Under the pieces are notes generated by a model. That model was not told where the DNA came from and made no database searches. It was given only the letters and a program-made list of their open reading frames with translations. From Verrucomicrobiia bacterium (GTDB taxonomy: Bacteria > Verrucomicrobiota > Verrucomicrobiia > JABWAM01), in assembly GCA_013360985.1 (NCBI GenBank), contig JABWAM010000003.1, positions 1-32,155 of the forward strand: a stretch of DNA of 32,155 nucleotides, written 5' to 3'. The position numbers and the translations under genes were made by a program. Positions 8,222-15,563 of this stretch are shown here, in pieces (the stretch's first letter is position 1; each line of letters starts with the position of its first letter).

Positions 8222-9318
8222 ACATCCCTGTCGCCAAGGTAGACTTGGAAGAGAGCGACCTGCGCCGCGTCGAGGAGGTCGTCCGCTCGGGATGGATCAT
8301 GCAGGGGCCGAAGGTGGAGGCCTTCGAGCGGGCGATCGCCGATTTCTGCGGCGCCCGCCATGCCGTGGCGGTTACTTCGGGAACGACCGCTTTGCACCTC
8401 ATGCTTCACGCCGCGGGGATTGGCCTTGGCGACGAGGTCGTGGTCCCCTCGTTTTCCTGGATCGCGACCGCCAACTGCGTGGCGTACTGCGGCGCGACGC
8501 CCTCTTTCTGTGACGTGGATCTCGCGTCTTACAATATGACGCCTCCGCTGGCCGAGGCGGCGATCACTCCCCGCACCAAAGCCATCCTTGCGGTTCATCA
8601 GTTTGGGATGCCCTGCGACCTGGACGGGTTCGCGCGTCTGGCGCGAGAGCGGGGCGTCATGCTTTTCGAGGATGCCGCCTGCGCCATCGGGAGCGAATCC
8701 CGCGGGGTCCGGATCGGAGGATTCAAATCCTCCGTCGCGGCATGTCTCTCGTTTCATCCCAGGAAAGTTTTGACGACGGGGGAGGGAGGGATGCTCCTGA
8801 CGAACGACGCCGCGCTTGCTGAAAAAGTTCGGCAACTCCGGAACCACGGGCTGGAGAACGGGCGGTTCGTGGAGATCGGTTACAACTTCCGCATGACCGA
8901 TCTCCAGGCTGCCCTGGGAATCGGTCAGGTCGCGCGTCTGCCCGAGACGCTCGCGAAACGTCGCGCCCTCGCGGAGGTCTATCGCAAGGAACTCGGAGGG
9001 GTCGCGGGCCTGCGGCTGCCCGAGGAGATATCCGGGGGTTGCACAAACGTCCAGTCTTTCATGGTGCGTTTCCCCGAAGGAGGGCGGACGCTGCGGGATC
9101 GCGTCGCTTCCGCGCTTGCCGCCCGGGGAATCGCCACGCGCCCCGGGATTGCGCCGATCCATCTCGAGCCATGCTATGCGAAGGTCTGTGCGGGATTGCG
9201 CCTTCCAAACACCGAACGGCTTGCGGGAGACGGTCTCGTGCTGCCCCTTTATGCTTCGCTGACCCCCGCGAAGGCTGTCGAAATTTCCCACGCGCTTCTC
9301 GCAGCGCTGCGTGCCTGA
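8218..9318 (+). CDS. DegT/DnrJ/EryC1/StrS sugar aminotransferase (WbpE-like)
   Basis: A 366-residue PLP enzyme starting at ATG 8218. The frame is open for another ~1 kb upstream, but that part is antisense-like sequence inside the epimerase gene. VTSGTTALHLML (52-63) binds the PLP phosphate. LFEDAACAIGS contains the cofactor-contacting Asp152, and SFHPRKVLTTGEGGM places the Schiff-base Lys at residue 183. GYNFRMTDLQAALGIGQ is the classic family motif. Enzymes of this type transaminate a 3-keto or 4-keto NDP-sugar using glutamate. As last gene after a Gfo/Idh dehydrogenase and a WbpD-like acetyltransferase, a WbpE-type C3 aminotransferase is the best guess. Confidence 0.92.
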   Translation: MNIPVAKVDLEESDLRRVEEVVRSGWIMQGPKVEAFERAIADFCGARHAVAVTSGTTALHLMLHAAGIGLGDEVVVPSFSWIATANCVAYCGATPSFCDVDLASYNMTPPLAEAAITPRTKAILAVHQFGMPCDLDGFARLARERGVMLFEDAACAIGSESRGVRIGGFKSSVAACLSFHPRKVLTTGEGGMLLTNDAALAEKVRQLRNHGLENGRFVEIGYNFRMTDLQAALGIGQVARLPETLAKRRALAEVYRKELGGVAGLRLPEEISGGCTNVQSFMVRFPEGGRTLRDRVASALAARGIATRPGIAPIHLEPCYAKVCAGLRLPNTERLAGDGLVLPLYASLTPAKAVEISHALLAALRA

Positions 9319-9393
9319 TCACGCCATGGTTGTCCCCCGGCGCATCTCCCCCGAGATGTCGACGGTATCTGGCCGCCCATGCTGTGATCCTGG

Positions 9394-9465
9394 AAATGTC
9401 GTGAAGGCGTCGCCCATTTCTCGTACGAGAATGGGTTTCCTATGCCTTGCGCGGGGATTTGGGGC
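9394..9465 (+). repeat. Intergenic repeat copy A (about 72 bp)
   Basis: This stretch between the aminotransferase and the GT4 gene aligns with the reverse complement of 10795-10868. By hand I count about 56 matches in 72 aligned positions with one 2-base gap. The best blocks are AAATGTCG, GGCGTCGCC and the last 16 bases CGCGGGGATTTGGGGC. Most differences are transitions. Weaker similarity may continue to about 9498 (GCGGGAGTTTC against GCGGGAATTTC). It does not read as a protein, so it looks like a diverged dispersed non-coding element. Confidence 0.7.
9413..9435 (+). terminator. Hairpin inside repeat copy A, possible terminator of the aminotransferase operon
   Basis: CCCATT then an unpaired T, then CTCGTACGAG, then AATGGG: a near-perfect palindrome with one bulged base, about 95 bp after the aminotransferase stop. 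It is followed by TTTCC, a poor U-tract, so it may be a weak terminator, an operator or simply part of the repeat. The second repeat copy does not keep the same perfect pairing. Confidence 0.4.
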
Positions 9466-9466
9466 G

Positions 9467-9490
9467 CGCGGGACGCATTGCGTTCCCGCG
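9467..9490 (+). other. Inverted repeat in the GT4 leader
   Basis: CGCGGGACGCA and TGCGTTCCCGCG pair over 11 bp with one bulged T and almost no loop, 26 bp ahead of the GT4 ATG at 9516. It is likely to be transcribed with the GT4 leader and would sit close to the ribosome-binding region, which has no visible Shine-Dalgarno sequence. Function unknown. Confidence 0.4.
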
Positions 9491-9515
9491 GGAGTTTCGC
9501 GAGAATCGCGCGGTC

Positions 9516-10703
9516 ATGGCTGGTGAACGTCCCCTCTGTATCTCCACGCTGGATCTTGCGTTTTTTCGGCAGGGAGGAATCGTCACCAAGGCGCTGGCCC
9601 TGGCGCGCGTCGCGGCACGCGCGGGATATGCGCCGTTCTTCCTGACGCCCTCGGTGGATCTTCATCACACCATTCGGCGAACGCTCTCAGGCGGAACGCG
9701 CCCGGCCACACGCGAGTCCGTCTTTGCGGGCTACCGTTGCGTTCAAATGGCCGCGCGCTTCCCGGAGTTCGAATTTCGCGCGCACTTCTTCGATCCGGTT
9801 CGCGTGCGGAAGGCGCTGGGAGAACGCGCCGTGTGCGTCATGGTGAGCGGAAACAATCACGCCGCGCGGCCGTTCCTCGATCTCGGCCGCGCCTTCAGCA
9901 TGTGGCCGGGATCCACCTTCTGGGAGGATTGCCGCCATCGGGTCCTCGCCGCGCCGTGGGGCGTCCGAAAGGCCCTCGACCTTGCCACGCGCCCACTCTC
10001 CGAGCGCCTCGAGCGTCGGCTCTTCGCCGCCGCCCGCAAGGTGGCCGTCGATACGCGCTACACGCGCGACTGCGTGCTGCGCCTCGACGCCTCCTGGGCG
10101 CCGAAAACGACGATCGTGCCCGTTCCCGTGGATACGGATCGCTACCGTCCGGGGGAAGGAAATCCCGAACCGCAGATTTTGTTCATTGGACGACTCTCGG
10201 ATCCTCGGAAGAATCTTGGTCTTTTGCTGGACGCCTTCGCGCGGGCTGCCTCTCGCGCGCCTGGGCTCCGCCTCGCGCTGATCGGGAGCGGAGACGAATC
10301 CGTCGCCGCGCGCCTGGTCGGCCATCCCTGCGCCGACCGGATCGCCTGGCTGGCCGACGTTACGGAGGAACAGAAAATTCGTCACCTCCGCGCTTCTCTG
10401 GCTCTCGTCATCCCGTCGCATCAGGAGGGGTTCGGGATCACCGGCGCCGAGGCCCTCGCCTGCGGCACGCCCGTGATTTCCACGCCGTGCGGTGGCCCGG
10501 AGGATTACGTGGTCAACGGTCAAACGGGCCGCCTCCTCCGTGGTTTCGACGCGCCGGAAATGGCGGAGGCGATGCTGGAAATGGCGAACGACGCCGTGGA
10601 GCGCCGCCGGATGTCGACGGAGGCGCGTGCCCTCGCCGAAGAACGATTGAGCGAACAGGCGGTGAAACCGGACCTGCTGAAACTCATCGAAGCGGCTGCG
10701 TAA
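9516..10703 (+). CDS. GT4-family glycosyltransferase
   Basis: A 395-residue protein starting at ATG 9516. The frame opens upstream, but those codons are repeat/leader sequence. The C-terminal GT-B half has ILFIGRLSDPRKNLGLLLDA, the usual donor-domain entry with the K of the GR..xxKN motif. This is followed by RLALIGSGDE, then PSHQEGFGITGAEALACGTP, the E-x7-E type motif that binds the NDP-sugar, then VISTPCGGPEDYV. The N-terminal half contains a GGIVTKALALAR acceptor-side loop. It should add one sugar to the lipid-linked glycan in the cytoplasm. It stands alone, with about 197 bp before it and 418 bp after it, and is flanked by two inverted copies of an intergenic repeat. No close ribosome-binding site is visible. 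Confidence 0.9.
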   Translation: MAGERPLCISTLDLAFFRQGGIVTKALALARVAARAGYAPFFLTPSVDLHHTIRRTLSGGTRPATRESVFAGYRCVQMAARFPEFEFRAHFFDPVRVRKALGERAVCVMVSGNNHAARPFLDLGRAFSMWPGSTFWEDCRHRVLAAPWGVRKALDLATRPLSERLERRLFAAARKVAVDTRYTRDCVLRLDASWAPKTTIVPVPVDTDRYRPGEGNPEPQILFIGRLSDPRKNLGLLLDAFARAASRAPGLRLALIGSGDESVAARLVGHPCADRIAWLADVTEEQKIRHLRASLALVIPSHQEGFGITGAEALACGTPVISTPCGGPEDYVVNGQTGRLLRGFDAPEMAEAMLEMANDAVERRRMSTEARALAEERLSEQAVKPDLLKLIEAAA

Positions 10704-10794
10704 GGCGGCAACGGCGGGTGCGGAATCCCACCTTGATCCTCCGCTTGGTCGGTGGAGGAAATTCCCGCAGCTTCCAAGGGGGAGATCAAGAAGG

Positions 10795-10868
10795 GCCCCA
10801 AATCCCCGCGTAAGACATGGGGGGAGTCCACCTTCGGTCGAGGAACAGGCGACGCCCTCGCGACATTT
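10795..10868 (-). repeat. Intergenic repeat copy B, inverted relative to copy A
   Basis: Read on the minus strand, this segment aligns with 9394-9465 (about 56 of 72 positions). The 16 bases CGCGGGGATTTGGGGC and the blocks AAATGTCG and GGCGTCGCC are identical. The two copies point towards each other and enclose the GT4 gene. Copy A's strong hairpin is weakened here, because the equivalent bases are CCTGTTCCTCGACCGAAGG. Confidence 0.7.
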
Positions 10869-11097
10869 TGGACTCAGGCCGCGGCCGCGGCGCCGCCGGC
10901 GACGGCGCCCTCCCTCGCTTCGCGACCGAGCGGATTTTCCTCGAACACGGAATGCGGAAAGGTAGGGCGAGGCCGCCGGCCGAGCCATCACACCTTTCGT
11001 GTGGGGAGTCTGAAATCTCGACGCAACCCACCCCTCCGATCCTCCATGGATGATGATGAGGGTTGCCCTCTGAAAATGGAGTTGATCCGTGGATTTG

Positions 11098-11116
11098 GGA
11101 GGGGGACATCCCCTCC
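11098..11116 (-). terminator. Possible terminator after the methyltransferase gene
   Basis: GGAGGGG and CCCCTCC form a 7-bp all-GC-rich stem with a 5-base loop, 5 bp beyond the methyltransferase stop at 11122. On the minus strand it is followed by CAAATCC rather than a T-run, so intrinsic termination would be weak. Confidence 0.4.
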
Positions 11117-11121
11117 GCGCT

Positions 11122-11973
11122 TCATGCAGCGGGTTTGCGCGTTTCCCAGAACAGGAACCATCCGAAACGCGCGTTCACCCAGGCGTCGAAGCGTTTCGCG
11201 AGGGCGGGGGAGATGCGGCGGAGAAGAGGCGAAATCTTCGGCAGGGCTTCGGAGCCGGCTTCCTGGAGGATGCGAAAGCGCGGAGGTTCGAACTCCCCCA
11301 GAAGTTCGCGCGCTTCCGAAACCGTATAGTGTCGGGCGATCGCGCCGTCGGTGAAGGTCTGGTTGACCTCCTCGAGCGTCCGCGTCAGGAGTTTGCCGCG
11401 GACAAGGCCGTGCTGGAGGCCGCCGACGATCCAGTAGCGGACGCTGCGGCGGTGATAGACCATTGCACGGAACAAACCGCCAGGTCTGAGCACGCGACGG
11501 ATCTCGGCGACGATCGCGGGGGTGTTCGCCGAATGATGGATTACGCCCCACGACCAGACCTGATCGAAACAGGCCGCGGGGTAGGGGAGACGTTCTCCGT
11601 CGGCGCGCACGATCCCCACGGCGATCCCTTTTTGAGAACATCGGGCGCGCGTCAGTTTCACCGCGGTTTCCGTCAGATCCATCGTGACCACGCGCGCGCC
11701 CGCGGAGGCGAAAAGCGTGGCATGCAGGCCGAGGCCGCAGCCGATTTCCAGGATGCGCTGTCCGCGCGCGCCTTGCCAGTCGATGAGGCGCGAATAGGGA
11801 GGGTCGGCGGGGTAGGCGGGGTGGCCGAAGGGGCGATGCGCCTCGATCGCGCGGCGGTCGCTTTGCTCGAAGAACTCCGGGGTCCCCGGCGGCGCCGCGA
11901 TCACCCCGTCCCAATCGTAGGTCATTGGACGGGCGTTCCACCAGGAGGCATTATCCTGTTGCGAGATTTGCAC
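11122..11973 (-). CDS. Class I SAM-dependent methyltransferase
   Basis: Motif I is ILEIGCGLGLHATLFA, followed by VTMDLTETAV (acidic residue for the SAM ribose). Then come ADGERLPYPAACFDQVWSWG, with the conserved VIHHS, and RRVLRPGGLFRAMVYHR. The N-terminal SWWNARPMTYDW element, then GTPEFFEQSDRR, is typical of a small group of bacterial Methyltransf_11-type proteins near surface-glycan genes. It probably methylates a small molecule, possibly a sugar. The start is uncertain. ATG 12036 would overlap the divergent DUF1638 start at 12035, so I chose GTG 11973 (about 283 residues), which keeps the SWWN motif. TTG 12009 is another option. ATG 11925 would cut that motif off and is unlikely. Confidence 0.85.
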   Translation of the reverse strand: MQISQQDNASWWNARPMTYDWDGVIAAPPGTPEFFEQSDRRAIEAHRPFGHPAYPADPPYSRLIDWQGARGQRILEIGCGLGLHATLFASAGARVVTMDLTETAVKLTRARCSQKGIAVGIVRADGERLPYPAACFDQVWSWGVIHHSANTPAIVAEIRRVLRPGGLFRAMVYHRRSVRYWIVGGLQHGLVRGKLLTRTLEEVNQTFTDGAIARHYTVSEARELLGEFEPPRFRILQEAGSEALPKISPLLRRISPALAKRFDAWVNARFGWFLFWETRKPAA

Positions 11974-12034
11974 GGAAGGGTTTATGCCGTTATGAGAACT
12001 TCGCCACAAGGCGGCGTTTTCACCTTCGATTCTC

Positions 12035-12802
12035 ATGCGTTACAAACTGATCAGTTGCGAAGTCTTTCTCCGGGAAATGTGCGCCGCGATTGCGAAATCG
12101 CCGCATCAGGTGGACCTCGAGTTTTTGCCCAAGGGGCTTCACGACCTGGGATGCGTCGGGATGCTCGCCCGCATGCAGGCGGCCGTCGACCGGGTCAAGG
12201 AGGAGGACTACGATACCATCCTGCTCGGCTACGGCTTGTGCAACAACGGTCTGCACGGCCTCGTCGCGCACGGGCTTCCGCTGGTCGTGCCGCGCGCACA
12301 CGACTGCATCACTCTGTTCCTAGGGAGCAAGGAGCGTTATCTCGAATATTTCCACGCGAATCCGGGCGTTTTCTTCAAGACCACCGGCTGGATCGAACGC
12401 GGGACCGCGTCGGGAGAGCTGAGCCAACTCTCCATCCAGCAGAGGAACGGCATGAATTCCAGTTTTGAGGAACTGGTCGAGAAATACGGCGAGGACAACG
12501 CGAAGTTTCTTTGGGAAGAGCTCTGCCAGCACTCCAAGCATTATGGCCAGTTCACCTACATCGAAATGGGCGTCGCCGACGAAAGACCGTTCCAGGAGCA
12601 AACCAAGAAAGAAGCCGAGAAACGGGGCTGGAAATACGAATCGATCCAGGGCGACCTCGGCATCATTCAGCGCCTGGTCAACGGCGATTGGCGGGATGCG
12701 GAAGTGCTCGTGGTGCCGCCGCATCACAAACTGGTCGCAAAACACGACGAAGGGATCGTCGCCGTGGCGCCGTTGCCGCCCGCTTCCGCGTCCGGCGCGT
12801 AG
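12035..12802 (+). CDS. DUF1638 family protein
   Basis: A 255-residue soluble protein. The features I recognise from DUF1638 are the start RYKLISCEVFLREMCAA, then EFLPKGLHDLG, then ILLGYGLCNNGLHGLVA and the Cys/His-bearing PRAHDCITLFLGSKERYLEY. GDLGIIQRLVNGDW and VLVVPPHHKLVAKHDEGI follow near the end. Several conserved Cys and His residues suggest a metal or corrinoid partner. The family is often reported near corrinoid-dependent methyltransferase genes, although none is in this window. No biochemical role is assigned here. It diverges from the methyltransferase gene and converges on yjbQ with a gap of 33 bp. The start at ATG 12035 is firm because homology starts at the first residues. No ribosome-binding site is seen. 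Confidence 0.85.
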   Translation: MRYKLISCEVFLREMCAAIAKSPHQVDLEFLPKGLHDLGCVGMLARMQAAVDRVKEEDYDTILLGYGLCNNGLHGLVAHGLPLVVPRAHDCITLFLGSKERYLEYFHANPGVFFKTTGWIERGTASGELSQLSIQQRNGMNSSFEELVEKYGEDNAKFLWEELCQHSKHYGQFTYIEMGVADERPFQEQTKKEAEKRGWKYESIQGDLGIIQRLVNGDWRDAEVLVVPPHHKLVAKHDEGIVAVAPLPPASASGA

Positions 12803-12835
12803 CGCGTGGAAATCGCAACAGCCGACGCAGGACGG

Positions 12836-13252
12836 CTATTCGCCGATGATCTTCACGAGAACGCGTTTGCGCCGGCGTCCGTCGAATTCGCCATAGAAAA
12901 TCTGCTCCCACGGGCCGAGATCGAGGCCTCCTTGGGTGACGGCGACGACCACCTCGCGGCCCATGATCGTGCGCTTGAGATGAGCGTCCGCGTTGTCTTC
13001 GGCGCCGTTGTGCGCGTACTGCGCATGCGGTTTTTCCGGCGCGAGCTTCTCGAGCCACTTCTCGAAGTCCGCATGCAGCCCGCGTTCGTCGTCGTTGATG
13101 AAGACGCTGGCGGTGATATGCATCGCGTTGACGAGCGCCAACCCCTCGCGCACGCCGCTCTCGCGGAGACAGGCCTCGATTTGGGGAGTGATGTTCAGCA
13201 ACGCCCGGCGCGCGGGAACTTCGAACCAGAGTTCTTTCCGAAAGCTTTTCAT
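12836..13252 (-). CDS. yjbQ: YjbQ / UPF0047 family protein
   Basis: A 138-residue protein, full length for the family. I start it at ATG 13252 ([15 protein letters not shown]); ATG 13282 adds ten residues without family features. Conserved motifs are [16 protein letters not shown], then [20 protein letters not shown] and [20 protein letters not shown], closing with [11 protein letters not shown]. The His/Glu/Asp residues in these motifs line the metal site. The E. coli member has been linked to weak thiamine-phosphate synthase activity, but the physiological role is unclear. It is probably monocistronic. Its upstream region (13253-13431) contains an AT-rich island likely to hold the promoter. 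Confidence 0.93.
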   Translation of the reverse strand: MKSFRKELWFEVPARRALLNITPQIEACLRESGVREGLALVNAMHITASVFINDDERGLHADFEKWLEKLAPEKPHAQYAHNGAEDNADAHLKRTIMGREVVVAVTQGGLDLGPWEQIFYGEFDGRRRKRVLVKIIGE

Positions 13253-13310
13253 TCCGGCCAGGCTAACGGAGGGGCGACGCAAGGGCGAGACGGCAGCTTC
13301 AGGCTTTCAG

Positions 13311-13358
13311 ATTTTCTTCAATATTACATAGAATAAGTATTGTGCGACGTTATCTTAT
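13311..13358 (-). promoter_or_regulatory. AT-rich island upstream of yjbQ, likely promoter region
   Basis: Between yjbQ and rluD the base composition drops sharply, with runs such as TATTACATAGAATAAGTATT and TTATCTTAT in an otherwise high-GC window. It lies 60-105 bp upstream of the yjbQ start and is the only AT-rich intergenic stretch seen. Several -10-like hexamers exist on the minus strand (TATTCT, TAATAT), but I cannot choose one. rluD ends at 13432, so no other start is served from here unless there is a small unannotated transcript. Confidence 0.4.
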
Positions 13359-13431
13359 CCCAAAGGGAGAAGGAAAAGATTCGACAAGCGTAAGATCGAG
13401 ATGCTCGCCCGCTGGGGCGCGGTCTTTTTGA

Positions 13432-14352
13432 TTACCGAACTTCGGGGCTTCCCGGAAACCTTGCGAGAACCGAACGAAAATCTTCAGGAATTGGAGCGGA
13501 GAATTCTAGAGGCTGCGCGGTTCGCGGATGGCGAAAGCCGAGTCGCCATGCGTGAAGCATCTGACGATGTGGAATCTGGGTCGCAACAGATCCCTTGCCA
13601 TAAAGCAGGTCGCCGAGCACCGGGCATCCCAGAAATGCCAGATGCACGCGGATCTGATGCGTGCGCCCCGTGAAAATCCGGCATTCGAGAAGACTGGTCT
13701 CCCGTCCGCGGGCAAGCACCTTCCAATCGGTCCGAGCGCTTCTTCCGTCCTTGCGAACGGTCATTCGCTGGCGGTGCACGGCATGGCGACCGATCGGCGC
13801 ATCCAGTCGTCCGCGGTCGCTCCGCGGAAGGCCGCGGACCAGCGCCAGATAGACTTTGATGAATTCGCGGGCCTTCAAGGCTGCGGCGAGCGCGCGGTGC
13901 GCGGCGTCGTTTTTCGCGACCACGAGACAACCGCTGGTGTCCTTGTCGAGGCGATGGACGATCCCAGGGCGTTCCTCGCCGCCAATGCCGCTGAGTTGCC
14001 CTCGGCAATGATGAAGCAGCGCGTGGACGAGCGTGCCATCTCGTCGCCCCGCGCCGGGATGCACGACCATACCGGCCGGCTTATTGACGACCAGGAGGTC
14101 GCCGTCCTCGTAGAGGATGTCGAGGTCGCGCGCTTCGGGGAGGAGAGATGCGGGACGCGGAGGGGGGAAATGAACCTCGATGCGGTCCCCTGCCCTGACG
14201 CGCGCCGAAGGAAGCGCGGCCTGTCCATTGAGGAGAACGTTCCCTTCAAGGATGAGGCGCTGGAGCGCCGAGCGCGACGGTTCGGGGAAATGCGCGCGCA
14301 GCCATGCGTCGAGACGGCGCGCATTCTCCGTGGCGGTGAGCGCGTGCCTCAT
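13432..14352 (-). CDS. rluD: Large-subunit rRNA pseudouridine synthase, RluD type
   Basis: A 306-residue protein from ATG 14352. The frame is open upstream but only through the exbD gene. An S4-like RNA-binding domain occupies about residues 10-60 (RLDAWLRAHFPEPSRSALQR, then LEGNVLLNG). The catalytic domain has VVNKPAGMVVHPG and the signature HRLDKDTSGC, with nucleophile Asp136, close to Asp139 of E. coli RluD. Further on are RTHQIRVHLA and HRQMLHAWRLGFRHP. It makes pseudouridines in helix 69 of 23S rRNA in well-studied bacteria. RluC-like specificity cannot be excluded. It follows exbD by 16 bp and is probably co-transcribed with it. Confidence 0.92.
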   Translation of the reverse strand: MRHALTATENARRLDAWLRAHFPEPSRSALQRLILEGNVLLNGQAALPSARVRAGDRIEVHFPPPRPASLLPEARDLDILYEDGDLLVVNKPAGMVVHPGAGRRDGTLVHALLHHCRGQLSGIGGEERPGIVHRLDKDTSGCLVVAKNDAAHRALAAALKAREFIKVYLALVRGLPRSDRGRLDAPIGRHAVHRQRMTVRKDGRSARTDWKVLARGRETSLLECRIFTGRTHQIRVHLAFLGCPVLGDLLYGKGSVATQIPHRQMLHAWRLGFRHPRTAQPLEFSAPIPEDFRSVLARFPGSPEVR

Positions 14353-14368
14353 CGCTCGGGCCTCTGCG

Positions 14369-14800
14369 TCAGGGCGTCTTTTCCGCCGGCGCGGTCGCAA
14401 AAGCGACGTTCCAGATATCCGCCGCCCGGCAGGTGTCGAGCACCGCGATGACGTGGCGATAGCTGACCTCTTCGTCGGCGCGCAGGATGACTGCCTGATT
14501 GGGGAATTGCGCCACGATTCGTTTGAGGATCTCGAGAAGCTCTGCGTGATCCACCGCGCGACGGTTGAGGATGACCCGCCCATCTTTCGCGACGTTGAGC
14601 ACGATTTCTCCCGGCAGCCGTTTCGGTTCCTGCCCCTGCTTGGCCGTCGGCACCCGCACATCGAGCTCAGTCTCGTAACGCGCGACGTTCCATGTGAGGA
14701 GAAAGAACGTGAGCAGAAAGAGGATCACGTCGATCATCGGCGCCAGTTGCAGCCCGATGGGTTCGGTGCGAGTTCGCGCGCGAAAGTTCACGGAAGACAA
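14369..14800 (-). CDS. exbD: ExbD/TolR biopolymer transport protein
   Basis: 143 residues. A short basic cytoplasmic N-terminus is followed by one membrane span at about 21-38 (LAPMIDVILFLLTFFLLTW). This holds the proton-channel Asp24 in the PMIDVIL motif. A periplasmic domain of about 100 residues ends with ILRADEEVSYRHVIAVLDTC, the usual ExbD/TolR fold. The listed start is TTG at 14800. GTG 14791 would begin MNFRARTR, more typical of ExbD N-termini, and may be the true start. It lies 13 bp after exbB, and together they would form a proton-motive-force-driven motor. No TonB or Tol partner is in the window, so the energised process is unknown. Confidence 0.88.
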   Translation of the reverse strand: MSSVNFRARTRTEPIGLQLAPMIDVILFLLTFFLLTWNVARYETELDVRVPTAKQGQEPKRLPGEIVLNVAKDGRVILNRRAVDHAELLEILKRIVAQFPNQAVILRADEEVSYRHVIAVLDTCRAADIWNVAFATAPAEKTP

Positions 14801-14813
14801 TTCGTCCGAGACG

Positions 14814-15563
14814 TCAATTCTTGCCGAGGCGAGAAATCATGGCGCCCACAAGCGGGGTGGCGGCGGCTTCGAGATCCGAAATCAACCCCTGCACTCGCCC
14901 GCGAAACCAGGAGTAGAAAAACATCGCGAGGATGCCGACCACCAGACCGGCTGCTGTCGCCACCAACGCTTGGGAGACGCCACCGGCGAGGAGCATGGTG
15001 CGCATGGGAGTGGCCTCGCTGGCAATCGAGCCGAACGAACGCAAGATCCCGACAACCGTGCCAAAAAGCCCGAGCATTGGGGCGAGCACGCCGACATCCA
15101 TGAGGTAGACGACCATCTGGGTCAGCGCCGCCGATTGGCGGTTCCCCTCGGATTGGGCCACCTCGCGAATGGCCGCCCCCCCAACGTCGGGATTCTCCAC
15201 GGCGAAGGTCAGCGTTGTCTCGATCACACGCGCGAGAGCTTGCGGCTCACGCCGCGCCGCGTCGGCCAGCCGTCCCCAATCTCCCTTTTGAATGAGGTCT
15301 CCCGCCTGACGGGAAAACTCCGGCGTCGCCACACGCGACGCCCGGAGCGCAAGCAGGTAGTAAAGAATCAACGCCACGGCGATGACGGAGATGACGAGCA
15401 GCGGAATCATCACCCATCCTCCCGCGACGAGAAGCTCCCAGAGACTGAGCTCTGCCGAGACCGGAGCGGACGCGGGAAGCGCGCCTGCCGCGGGCGCGAC
15501 AGTTTGCGCGGCGGCTCGAACCGCCGCCGCGAATGAGAGTAAGGCGATGGGAAGGAATTTCAT
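14814..15563 (-). CDS. exbB: ExbB/TolQ/MotA proton-channel protein
   Basis: 249 residues from ATG 15563, which is preceded by a good ribosome-binding site (CGAGG, 5-6 bp upstream). Residues 1-20 (MKFLPIALLSFAAAVRAAAQ) look like a signal peptide. Spans follow near 44-66 (GGWVMIPLLVISVIAVALIL), around 150-172 (VYLMDVGVLAPMLGLFGTVVGI) and near 188-213 (GGVSQALVATAAGLVVGILAM). The conserved APMLGLFGTVVGI block and the SQALVATAAGL segment line the proton path. An N-terminal signal-like extension is common in ExbB proteins outside Proteobacteria. It is coupled with exbD. The 110-bp gap to the divergent adenylate kinase must hold both promoters. Confidence 0.9.
   Translation of the reverse strand: MKFLPIALLSFAAAVRAAAQTVAPAAGALPASAPVSAELSLWELLVAGGWVMIPLLVISVIAVALILYYLLALRASRVATPEFSRQAGDLIQKGDWGRLADAARREPQALARVIETTLTFAVENPDVGGAAIREVAQSEGNRQSAALTQMVVYLMDVGVLAPMLGLFGTVVGILRSFGSIASEATPMRTMLLAGGVSQALVATAAGLVVGILAMFFYSWFRGRVQGLISDLEAAATPLVGAMISRLGKN

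Larger units (their letters stand above)
10704..11121. other. 418-bp gene-free region carrying a repeat copy and several hairpins
   Basis: No convincing gene lies here; the open frames give Arg/Pro/Gly-rich products without family features. The minus strand carries repeat copy B (10795-10868). Three short inverted repeats are visible: GGCGCCG/CGGCGCC (10889-10909), CACAC/GTGTG around 10990-11004, and GGAGGGG/CCCCTCC (11098-11116). The region may be a larger dispersed non-coding element or a structured RNA of which the 72-bp match is the best-kept part. I recognise no known RNA family in it. Confidence 0.5.

Noticed and set aside
10752-11354. Frames of 100-200 codons in the gene-free block on both strands
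   Set aside because: Low-complexity Arg/Pro/Ser composition, no start context, and overlap with a non-coding repeat and the methyltransferase gene.
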